64,000 nt of DNA from contig NW_001914860.1 in NCBI RefSeq assembly GCF_000208925.1, positions 187,612 through 251,611 of the forward strand, written 5' to 3'. A program made the translations under genes and the position numbers. Source of the DNA: Entamoeba histolytica HM-1:IMSS. Taxonomy: Eukaryota; Evosea; Mastigamoebida; Endamoebidae. Shown piece after piece: positions 9,714 to 19,185 of the stretch. The notes beneath the pieces are model-generated. The model had not been told where the DNA came from and searched no databases. It saw only the letters and a program-made list of their open reading frames with translations. How positions within the stretch are numbered: the first letter of the stretch is position 1; every line of letters begins with the position of its first letter.

Positions 9714-11036
9714 TTAATTTTGATTAATGAGATTTTCCAATTCTCCAGTTTTGTTTAACTCAACTAATGCATCAAAATACTGTAATGCAACAGAATCATC
9801 CCATCCAGCTGACCCCTTTTTCTTTCCAACCCACCCCAAATGTCCTCCTGTTTGAGTGAAAATAGAGATTGTGTTTGAAGAAGCATGAATGGCATTAGAT
9901 ATTCTTGATCGACTTCCTTTACTTGATATTGCAATAGGATCATCTTGTGAATTGAATGTGAGGAAAGGAACTTTAGAACGTGCTAATAAAGAGTACCAAA
10001 GTTCTATATCATAATAATATGTTTCATAACTTCCATATTTAAATATTTTAGAATTAAAATTTTTATCAAATCCTAATATATTCTTTCTTGTGGCTTGTTT
10101 ATATAACACTTGAAGATCAACATTAATTACTTTATTCTTTACTGCGCCTATCAATAAATCAACATTCTTTACAATAATTCGCTGAAGTGATTTAAAAAAG
10201 TTCTCCATAAACAGTTGTGGAACTAAGTCAGAAATTATCAAAGAGTCCCACGTTGGAGATACAGCAATACATCCTAAATAATTTACTTCTTTGATGAACT
10301 CATTTGTTAATCTACAAACTACTTGTGTTAAAATCATTCCTCCAAGACTATATCCAATAGTCATAATTGGGGCTTTAGGGTATTGGTTATGAATTATTTT
10401 AAATGAAGTAATTGAATCATCCAAATTTGTAGATGAGTATGCTCGAGGCGTTTTAATTAATGTCCCCGCACATCCACGACAAGTAAACACACACATACGA
10501 TAATTCTTTTTTGAAGCATAGTAACAAAAACGTTCAACATATGATTCTCTTGAACCACCAGCAAGGCCATGATAAACTAATATAATTGGAGCATCATCTG
10601 GTAAGTCTGGTTGGTCTAACCAATCTAAAGCAAAATAACCACCATCTGAACTGTCAACAAGTTGTCTGTTAAATTTCAATTGAACACTAAAACGAATTCC
10701 AACATATAACATTTGTTGAATACCAGAACCTATTGACACTGGAAGTTGGAATGGACGAAGAATAATCTTTTCAGACAATATTTTGCACAAAGAAGAAGGT
10801 GATGAAATAAGGGAAGGTTGGTCTTCTTTTAAATTAGGTAGATGAACCAAAAATAAAAATACAATCAACGATAATATCATCATTGAGATATGTAAAGTAA
10901 ATAAAGAAAAGAAAAGCATCACCATTAATATAATTTGAGTATTTTTTAGAGGGTCTTGTTTAAAGAAATTAAAGAAATCTTGAATTGTTAAAAGGATAGA
11001 TAGAATAAGGGTTTGTATTAACAAGACAAAGTTCAT
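9714..11036 (-). CDS. Membrane-anchored alpha/beta hydrolase (ABHD1/3, YheT-like)
   Basis: The 440-residue protein begins with two hydrophobic stretches (about residues 1-20 and 35-65), indicating membrane anchoring. The hydrolase domain follows: oxyanion strand PIILVYHGLAGGS, nucleophile elbow GYSLGG (Ser), acid region FLTFNSQDDPIA (Asp) and terminal TGGHLGWVG (His), so the full catalytic triad is visible. The motif RGCAG after FTCRG matches the ABHD1/ABHD3/YheT subgroup, whose members act on phospholipids or esters. The substrate here is unknown. It is divergent from the PROPPIN gene with a 288-base shared promoter region. Confidence 0.9.
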   Translation of the reverse strand: MNFVLLIQTLILSILLTIQDFFNFFKQDPLKNTQIILMVMLFFSLFTLHISMMILSLIVFLFLVHLPNLKEDQPSLISSPSSLCKILSEKIILRPFQLPVSIGSGIQQMLYVGIRFSVQLKFNRQLVDSSDGGYFALDWLDQPDLPDDAPIILVYHGLAGGSRESYVERFCYYASKKNYRMCVFTCRGCAGTLIKTPRAYSSTNLDDSITSFKIIHNQYPKAPIMTIGYSLGGMILTQVVCRLTNEFIKEVNYLGCIAVSPTWDSLIISDLVPQLFMENFFKSLQRIIVKNVDLLIGAVKNKVINVDLQVLYKQATRKNILGFDKNFNSKIFKYGSYETYYYDIELWYSLLARSKVPFLTFNSQDDPIAISSKGSRSRISNAIHASSNTISIFTQTGGHLGWVGKKKGSAGWDDSVALQYFDALVELNKTGELENLINQN

Positions 11037-11324
11037 TAATTTATTTTTTTAAGTTCATTTATCGTTTTTTCTTTCACCTTATTTTCACTTCATTTATTTC
11101 AATTTTCTTTTATTAAAAAAGTTTATAAGCATTTTGATAGAGAAAAAGAAGAGGAAATATAATAGAACAAAAGAAGTAGATGAGAAGGTTCATAAATGTC
11201 ATTATAATCATTGAACTAATAAAATAAATAACAAAGATTAAATTATCTTATGAATTAAAAACATATAAAAAATTTTCCTGAAACAAGTTTTCTTAACTGT
11301 TTAATTCTAATTCATTATAGTTCT

Positions 11325-12657
11325 ATGCAAGAACCATGTCAAAATCCAGTTTTTCAAACAAAAGAAGATTTCTTAACAAAATCACTCGGTCAATCTGGTT
11401 TAAGAGTTAAGCCAACAGTTATTCCAACAAAAGATGGAAGTATTTCTGGGTTCATTGTTATTACTAAAGAAAAGACTTTTCTTATTGCTGTAGAATCAAC
11501 AACTGTTCAAATAGTATTTTGTTGTTATAATTACAAAGGAGTAGTTGCTGATGTTATTGTATCTCCAAACTTACCCCTAAGAATGTATTGTATGAACCAC
11601 CAAGGCAGGGTATTGTATTGTATTGGAATGAAAGATTCTTGGGAAGAAATGATTGAATATGACATTAAAGGTAAATGTTATGCTTATTCTATTATTTCAA
11701 ATGTTGGAGAACCTATGAAATGTTTTAAAACAACACAACGATATTTGTTATTAGTTTGTTTTTATTTAATAAACATCATTTAATAATAAGACATTAATCA
11801 TTCACTAACAGGGATTTGAGAGAGGAGTTAGAATTTATAAATTTGTGAATGAAATTAAGCACGAACTTAATCATCTTATAGATGTTGAATGTACTATCCC
11901 TTCTTTTGAAAGTATAGCACTGAGCAATAGATATGTTATTGTTCCTACTAATGATAAACCTGAAAAAGAAGATGAAGTTGCTTCTGGAGCAATGTCCTGG
12001 ATTATGAAATATCCAGGAGGATATATTAAAGTGATTGACTTGGTTACTCAAAAACAAATTGGACATTTTGTTGGTTCTACTTATTCTCCTGTTCAATGTA
12101 TTTCATTTAATGGAAATAGTAATTTATTCACCATTGCAGATAAATATGGAAAGTCAATTAGAGTTTATCGTATTAATGAAGTTGAGTCTACAAAGAAACA
12201 AATTGAATTACTTTATGTATTTAATAGGGGAAATTCACAAACCATAATTAAACAATTAAGTTTTTCTTACGATTCTACTATTCTAATAATACTCTCAAGT
12301 CAATCATTACGTTTTATCCCAATAAATCCAAAACATCAAGGTACATATGAATCAATTAAAGATGGAAAAGAAAATCTTCTTATTAAACCATCTTCTAAAA
12401 TTCAATGTGTTACTGAAATGAATGGAACTTGTAATAGTAAATACAATTTTATTGTTTGTACGGAAGATGGAACAACTACTATTATTCGATTTGAAAAGAA
12501 AAATAATATGTTAGAATGGACAGAAAACAAGTTAGTGACGTTTGACCTTCTCCACTTAATAAATTCATTTAAAAGTAAAGACAAACTTTTTATTACTCCT
12601 TTTTCTCCATCTCTCAAGGAACGTGACTCCTTATTAAAATGGTTTGTTTCTAATTGA
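11325..12657 (+). CDS. PROPPIN-like beta-propeller (Atg18/WIPI family), two exons
   Basis: Exon 1 (11325-11753, 143 codons) joins exon 2 (11812-12657) through a 58-nt GTTTGT...CAG intron. The splice reads ...RYLLL-GFERGVRIYKF, giving 424 residues. Family signals are the GYIKVIDLVTQKQIGHF blade, SPVQCISFNGNSNLFTIAD, SIRVYRI, and the lipid-binding loop FNRG (about 280-283) followed by TIIKQLSFSYDSTILIILS. Other PROPPINs have FRRG there and bind PI3P and PI(3,5)P2 in autophagy or endosomal traffic; here the first Arg is Asn. Sequence divergence leaves the exact subfamily open. Confidence 0.75.
11754..11811 (+). other. Intron, 58 nt
   Basis: It starts GTTTGT and ends ACAG. It contains stop codons in the upstream frame, and removing it joins two open frames that together make one propeller protein. 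Confidence 0.9.
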
Positions 12658-12695
12658 ACGTTCTTATTTCTTTTTTTAATATAACAAAAAAAAGG

Positions 12696-13724
12696 TCAAT
12701 TAATAGATATATCCTCAATTGGATTTTCTTCATACTGAGAAGTGATTATTTCAGTTTCTTCAATATGCTCTATTGGTGTAATAGAGTTCATTTCTGACAT
12801 ACTCGCATTAGATTGTTCTTCTTCTAATGTGCTGCCAGAATTGAATGTGTAAAACATCAAATCTTTCATATTTTTTATTATTATTGTTCGTAGGATTTTG
12901 GGGAAGTGTAATTGTAATTTTAGTGTTTTTAATCTTCTTACAGACTCTTTGTGTATTAATCCATTTATTGATAATATTACAGGTATTATTTCTACATATA
13001 TTAATTCTCTATTCTTAATTTCTCTTGTAATTCTTTGTATTTATTTATTTTGTGAATATAATTTAATTCTAAATTATTATCTTGACATATAACAACATCT
13101 ATAATATATCCTTTCTTTTCTTTCATATTTTGATATTATATATCTGGTATTCTAGCATGGAAAGAATGGTCACTAACCAATAAATCTTTATTGTAAGTTA
13201 TAACCATTTCATCATTATTAATACATTTTGGAGTATTATTAAAATCAATTGCATCAAATTCATTAAGATGGGTAATTAATAAATGTTTAAATATTTGTTT
13301 ACAAACATAATCATGTTTTAATATTTGATTCTTTTTCATTACATCATAACAATATATGACTAATAGATGCTATTGTGTTAGGGCAATGTTTACAATATTT
13401 TAAAGCATCATTTTGGAGTATTTTTGATTTAATATTTCCTGTCATACTTACTCCTTCTTGCATTTTTACTATTTGGAGGAATGCATTTCTTTTTATATTT
13501 AATGACCTCCATGTTGCTACTGTTAATTTCTTATCATTGAAAGTGCCATTTGCACATCTTATATATTCACCACATTTCTTTTCTTTCCATTCATTTAAAT
13601 ATCTATCATTTAATTCATTATTTACAAATTCAAATACTTCCTTTACATTGTGCTTTCTTTCATTTAATTCTATTATATTCATTAATTCATTAAAATTAAT
13701 CTTCTTACCAAATGCTTTATTCAT
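12696..13724 (-). pseudogene. LINE C-terminal zinc-knuckle and restriction-like endonuclease, broken
   Basis: Minus-strand pieces in two frames give YCKHCPNTIASISHIL and HDYVCKQIFKH (Cys/His knuckle). Then SFHARIPDI and KKGYIIDVVICQD follow, the PD-(D/E)XK-like core of the EhLINE/R4 endonuclease. A stop directly follows IPDI, and there is a further frameshift near 12995. An open stretch of about 100 codons then runs to the TGA at 12698-12696. The enzyme nicks target DNA for target-primed reverse transcription in live elements; this copy cannot make it. Confidence 0.85.
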
Positions 13725-14137
13725 TCTTTTAATTATTCAATTTGAATTTTCTTTTATTGTTTCTATCATTTTTCATATTCCTGTGTCTGATATTTATATT
13801 TTAAATATATTCTTAATAATTCTTTACCACATTCATCTCTTGCTGACATTAATCCTAATCCCAATTCATTTATTTTAACATATAATCTACTTTTTGGGAT
13901 ATTTCTACTGTATAATTGGAGTTGTATTAATGAATTTCTTATTTGTTTATCTATCTTCTCCAATTCTCCTAGTTTATATTTGACAATACAAAATCAATAT
14001 CTTAATTTGGAGATTATATCACTATTAATCTTTCTTATTGTATTGAGAATGCTGTATTTCATAGTGTTTAATGATGATAGAATAGAAGATATATCATTTA
14101 ATATTCTTGTACAGTATTTATTAATATTTACTTTATC

Positions 14138-15126
14138 TCATATTTCAATACCAAGATATTTATAATGATTGTCATTAGTTACTCTTGGTAGTTCAGCTAA
14201 TTCACCATTTATTTGACTATTAATATTATTCATTATCCCACTCTTTTCTACATTAATTTTTAATCCTATTGCATTAAATATTTCTTTAGTTAATTTGTGT
14301 GCTTTTTCCATTTCATCGAGGCTATTAGTTATTATCTTTAAATCATCCATATACAATATGTGGTTTAACTGGACTTGTTTTTCTTCTCCATTCATTTTGA
14401 TATTTAATTTGATTATTTGTTTATCTAATTGTTTAGATAGTATGTCAATAGATAATACAAATAAAAGTGGAGATAAACTGTCACCTTGTATTATTCCTTT
14501 TTCTACATTAATAATACTATCACTTTCTTGATTATAATATAAATTAAGACATGTATTATTTAATATATATAATATACTATTAATTACTACAAGTGGGATA
14601 TTAAAATATATTAAGCATTGTTTAATCCATTGATGGTTAATACTATCATATGCTTTGGAGATGTCATAATATGTTTCTACCCACTTCCATTTATTCTTAA
14701 TAATAATTGTTGGATTATAGTGTTGTATAATAATCCTTCTTTTGATGCGTATGTGTATTTCTTACATCCAATTTGATTTAATGATAATTGTTTTTCAATT
14801 GGATTTAGCATCAGCTGGCTTTCTATTTTCATCTTTAATATTGATGTATACACTTTTAACAGACAATTTAAACAAGTTATTTGTCTGTAATTCTGTGGGT
14901 CTAATTTATCTCATTTCTTATATATTAATATTGTCCTTCCTTGAATAAAGTGAGGAGATATTTCATTAGGATTGTTTAACCATTCATTAAATAATTTTAA
15001 TAAATATTTCATTGGTTGTTCTAAATATTTAATCCAAAATCCTTGTATTTTATCAACTCCCGGTGCCTTCCAGTTAGCAGTAAATTTAAGAGCACAATCC
15101 AGTTCATTTGGAGTGATTATAGACAT
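14138..15126 (-). pseudogene. LINE reverse transcriptase core, broken
   Basis: Fragments on the minus strand show the RT palm motifs. These are WKAPGVDKIQGFWIKYL, then PQNYRQITCL, the catalytic strand YYDISKAYDSINHQW, GIIQGDSLSPLLFVLSID, and the YMDD box in NHILYMDDLKIITN. They lie in more than one frame. A TGA interrupts the segment just before DKLDPQNY, and frameshifts occur near 14690 and 14560. The active-site Asp residues survive, so decay came by stops and indels rather than loss of the catalytic motif. Confidence 0.9.
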
Positions 15127-15362
15127 TCTATTATTAATTCTATTATTAATTAATATTTCATATAAATTAATATTCAGGAAATCTATATTAGTATTAGTTT
15201 CATAGATTCATTTCCAGAAATTAATAGTGAGATATTATCTGGATATTCATCTTCTTTAGATTTATTTAGGTGTTGCCTTTTTCCATATTTCTTCATTTTA
15301 TATTTCCATCTTATTCTTTTCCAATTATTCTTTCTTGCTTCTATTTCTATTCTTTTCATCTT

Positions 15363-16004
15363 TCATAAGTATTTATAATAGTTTATTTGTTCATTTGTTT
15401 TTACTTTAATATGATATATATCATATTTCTTAATATGTAATATTCTTTTCAATTTCATATATTGTTTATTATGGAGTAAATCTCTCAATCTACATATTTT
15501 TGATTGTAATATTCTTTCTATACTTTTCTTTCCACTTCTTTCTTGTTTATTTTTATTCATGATGTTAATAGTGGAAGCTACAGATTTAATATAATGGTAA
15601 TAATCATCTAATGTATTGATTATTATTTCATTTTTATTAATATTATTAATTATTTGATGTATTTTCTTCTTATTGTAATAATAGTTAATAAATTGTACAT
15701 CTTCTTGTTCTTTCTTTTCTTCTTCTTTAAATATTTTCATTACCTCCTCTTCTTCTACTTCTTCTTTCTTGTTCATTCTAGTTATTATTTCTTTTAACTC
15801 ATTATCTTTCCATTGATGTTTTATTATTTCTTCCTCCATTATTCTATTGATTTCTCTTTTATTTTCATTCTTTATTTTAAATGTCTTCTTTAATATTTCT
15901 TTATATTCATTAATATCATTTACTTTAATTCCAAATTCATGTATTAATCTTTCTATTATTTCTTCTTTAAGTTGACATCTTAATTTTCTTTCAAATAATT
16001 TCAA
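15363..16004 (-). pseudogene. LINE N-terminal coiled-coil segment
   Basis: An open frame of 213 codons encodes a Lys/Glu/Ile/Asn-rich helical protein (for example RINRIMEEEIIKHQW-like repeats) without a recognisable enzymatic domain. It lies directly 5' of the RT pieces, on the same strand and in the position of the N-terminal part of the LINE polyprotein. It is a piece of the dead element, not a separate host gene. Confidence 0.7.
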
Positions 16005-16328
16005 AACAAAACATTTATAAAGTGTTAAAATTTCTTCTTTTCTATCTGTTTGCTTCCCCCGTTTTTTTGATTATCTAATTCAAATGTGGTGATCTTCTTA
16101 TGCTGAATATCAATTTCTTCAATGGATTTCTGCGTTAACTTTCTTTTTTTGAAAATCATCTTCACTTGATGATATTTCATCAACTACTACCACATTGGGG
16201 GAGAGGTCATTCACAATTTGTGTTTCTGATGAGTCTGTTATATTGTAATTTACCTCATCTTTCTTTTTTGGTTTTAAGAGTTAAAATAAACTTAAAAACA
16301 ATTTCTAAAATAATTTTTTTATTTCTTA

Positions 16329-18219
16329 TTATTCTTTTTTCTTAAATAGCAGGGATTTTAACTCATCCCACGCCTTATTCAATTTATCAATGTCTCCATT
16401 AGACGTTAGCCTTATTAAATACACGTTTCTACTCATTTCTTCTCTTTCTATTTTAGATTCTTTGCAATAACGTAATGCCTCTGTTAAAATTTTATTTCCT
16501 CGTTTGAAATATTCATCAGAAGACATTTTAAGGTGAATAAACCTATTTATTTCATCATTCAGTAAGTTATCAAAAACTACAATTTGAGGTTGAATAATTT
16601 CTCTACAGCAGGAAATTTCTAACCCATCATTACCATTAAAATGTTTTGGGACACATTGACATACATAGTCCTTAGTCTCAAGTTCTTTTTCTTCAACAGG
16701 AATATTTTCCATCACATTATTACTAAGAGCATCATACAAAATTTCTGGTGGTTTAATTCCAATGGAATTACCCAATGAAGCATAATAACAACCATTACTA
16801 GAAATGTTAAATATTCCAAGTTCTTTCATGTTATTGGATTTATCCTTATACTCACAATCAAATAATTTATAGTCTCCCTGTTCAAGTTGTCCTATTTGGA
16901 TCATGTCTTCGCTTGAACAATATTGATCCGGGAATTTCATATCAGCACTTTCGTTATTTGTCTTTCTTAAAATAAATCTTGATGGATAAATCATTTCTTG
17001 AATGGTGAATAAATCATTAATATCATCACTTGCTTCAAACCCCTTTTTATTAACACCAAATTTTCTTTGATAAAAGGACGTGGATAAAGAACATCCAATA
17101 GCAAACAGAGTTGAGCCATAGTTAGTATCATTAAATGTTAATGATTGTCTTTCTAACTCTTCAATCAAAAATTGATTTTTTATTTCAGAGTTGATATAAA
17201 AATTATCAATTTTTAAATTTGAGAGAGTAAATTCACGAGATCCAACACTTATTGTTTTTAAATTTTCGCTAATGCCTTGAGCTTTTTCTATTGTATCTTT
17301 AACCATACTAGATATATCTTTACAAAGGTTATCAAAGTCATTCTTTAACTCTTCCCTATAAATTAGAACATCATCTTGTTTGAAATTAGTAAAATGGACA
17401 TCATTTACTTTTGGGTTACAAAAACAACTGAACGACTCTTTTATTAATTTACAATCTGTCTTCTCTATTGATTTCCATTTATCGAATGGAATTAATTCTG
17501 TATCATTTGTTAATTTTTTTCTTATTAGTTGATATGTATCATTTAATCCTCCTTTACATCTTCCTTTAGCCAAGCAAATAGCATTTAAATTAGTTAGAAG
17601 AAAAACATAACATTCAGTTGAATTGAATCCAAAATCAATGAAACAAGTAGCTTTAACACTAAAAATGTCTTTTGATTCATTTCCAATTCCATTTATTAAA
17701 CACTTCAAATAAGCAGCAGAAGCACTAACAGAATTATAAGTAAGAATACATTTTATACCGTAATTCTTTGTTATAAAAGTACAAGCTTTTTCAATAAGAG
17801 AGTATAACGAATAATCTGTTCCATCAGGAATAGAAATAAGAAATCCACCAATGTTGACTTGAAGTTCTACCATTCTTGTTTGAATTGTTTTGATTAATTC
17901 ATTCATCATAACACACCATAACTCACTTGGAGTTGGTATTGGATAGTTTGTTTTTTTTCCATGTAAATATTCTTTGAGAATATCTTCTGGTTGCATTAAG
18001 TTAAGACTATCTTCCTATTTAGTTATTATCATTGTTATTCATTTTTAAATTAAGTCAACAAACTGATTTAAATGCTTCATTAAGAAGTACATAACAAAAT
18101 TTGCTAACAGCAGCATAGAGATAAATATTTTCAAATAAACTTTTATAGGTTGATTCAACTGAATAATATACTTGAGCCGCATAATCAGATAACTTAATAG
18201 AAACAATACTTGAATTCAT
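16329..18219 (-). CDS. Divergent Hsp70/Hsp110-like protein, two exons, ATP site degraded
   Basis: Exon 1 is 18219-18064 (52 codons); a 49-nt intron GTTTGT...TAG (18063-18015) joins in frame to exon 2 (18014-16329), giving 613 residues. The Hsp70 pattern is visible: IGGFLISIPDG matches the strand before the helix, ASAAYLKCL the EPTAAA helix, TCFIDFGFNSTECYVFLL the second phosphate-loop strand, NYGSTLFAIGCSL the late NBD helix, and a substrate-binding-like beta region lies near 375-460. Nucleotide motifs are lost: the first loop reads SIKLSD where DLGTT is expected, and GFNST replaces GGGT. It is probably an inactive or Hsp110-like co-chaperone. The middle of lobe I also looks shortened. Confidence 0.75.
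18015..18063 (-). other. Intron, 49 nt
   Basis: Minus strand GTTTGTTGAC...CTAAATAG. It carries an in-frame stop (TGA) right after the donor and separates two frames that join in phase 0. Confidence 0.85.
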
Positions 18220-18413
18220 AATTATGTAATGACATTATTAAGTTCTGATTTTTATTAAATAATGTGTAAATGATGTTTATTAATATAAAAAATTAAAAAA
18301 CTAATTATTATAACAATTAATATAATAATAAAATTTATATAATAAAAAGGAAAAAAAAATCAAGATCAGTTAAAACACTAAATGAAAGGTTTTATTTTTA
18401 AGAAAGTATCAAT

Positions 18414-18971
18414 TTAATTATCTTCTTTACCAGCATGGTTATTCTTTCTCTTTCTTCTTCCATTAATTTCTGGATTAGTTAATGGTGTATTATCAGCTAA
18501 TTGAATGAGTGGTTCAGATTCAACTCTAACAAGGAAGGATGGAACATCAACAACTTGTTTACCAACTTTAATCATTTTTCCTCTAATAAGAACTCTAGCA
18601 TGATGAATGGATTTAGCAAATCCTTTTCTGTAAACAAGAGTTTGAAGTCTTCTTTCAAGAAGATTTTCTTCTTTAAGGGCAAGAACAAATTCTAACTTGT
18701 TTTGGTCTCTTGGAAGAATACCAAGGTTGTGAAGTCTTCTAAGAAGAGCTGCACCTTCAAGAAGTCTCTTTGGGTCTTTAGCATCTTTCATTAACATAAC
18801 TTTAGCAATAGTTCTCATATGTCCAAGCATATAGTGAACACGTTGAATTTCCTTTTTATTTTTCAATCCAAATTGACCAACAAGTTTAAGTTCGGCATCA
18901 AATCTTTCTCTTTCGTATGGTACCTTTGGTGTTTTGTAAGTGATACTGTGGTTTCTCAAACAACGTCCCAT
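18414..18971 (-). CDS. RPS9: 40S ribosomal protein S9 (uS4)
   Basis: The 185-residue protein is full length for eukaryotic uS4. It has the N-terminal basic arm (NHSITYKTPKVPYERERFDAEL), the GLKNKKEIQRVHYMLGHMR helix region, and the S4 RNA-binding domain at about 105-170 (RRLQTLVYRKGFAKSIHHARVLIRGKMIKVG, written here as two parts of that motif). uS4 binds 16S-like rRNA early in 40S assembly and helps decoding fidelity. Identity is unambiguous. It is a single exon, as most Entamoeba ribosomal protein genes are. Confidence 0.97.
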   Translation of the reverse strand: MGRCLRNHSITYKTPKVPYERERFDAELKLVGQFGLKNKKEIQRVHYMLGHMRTIAKVMLMKDAKDPKRLLEGAALLRRLHNLGILPRDQNKLEFVLALKEENLLERRLQTLVYRKGFAKSIHHARVLIRGKMIKVGKQVVDVPSFLVRVESEPLIQLADNTPLTNPEINGRRKRKNNHAGKEDN

Positions 18972-19185
18972 GCTTTCAAAATGCCCTTAGAGTTCTACTC
19001 CTCCTTTTTTCCAGTTCTTGTCGAGGGTAAATTTATAGTTTTTAATAGTTTTATTATAACATTCCTTTAATTGAAGTAGAGAAGAAGAAAAGAAATTAAA
19101 TTATTCAATTAATGGAAAACCCTAAAATAAAATTTTTTAAATAACAACAATTTAATAAAACATTTTTAAATGAGAAATGAGTAAA

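Larger units (their letters stand above)
12690..16290 (-). mobile_element. Decayed Entamoeba LINE (EhLINE-type non-LTR retrotransposon)
   Basis: On the minus strand the order is an acidic/basic coiled N-terminal part (15363-16004), reverse transcriptase (about 14138-15126), a zinc-knuckle region and a restriction-like endonuclease (12696-13724). This is the order of EhLINE polyproteins. The reading frame shifts repeatedly and has internal stops. The 5' part (16020-16290) also has a frameshift. At about 3.6 kb it is shorter than the roughly 4.8 kb full element I recall, so it is probably 5' truncated. The ends are estimated: the last codon is at 12696-12698, and host sequence resumes before 12660 and after about 16290. 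No convincing target duplication was found. Confidence 0.9.

Noticed and set aside
13375..13878. 167-codon plus-strand frame inside the LINE
   Set aside because: It is antisense to the endonuclease region of the element and has the Phe/Leu/Ile-rich composition of antisense AT-rich coding DNA.
12663..16325. Shared ttatttctt on both sides of the LINE as a target-site duplication
   Set aside because: Only nine T-rich bases, at unequal distance from the estimated ends; common in the local background.
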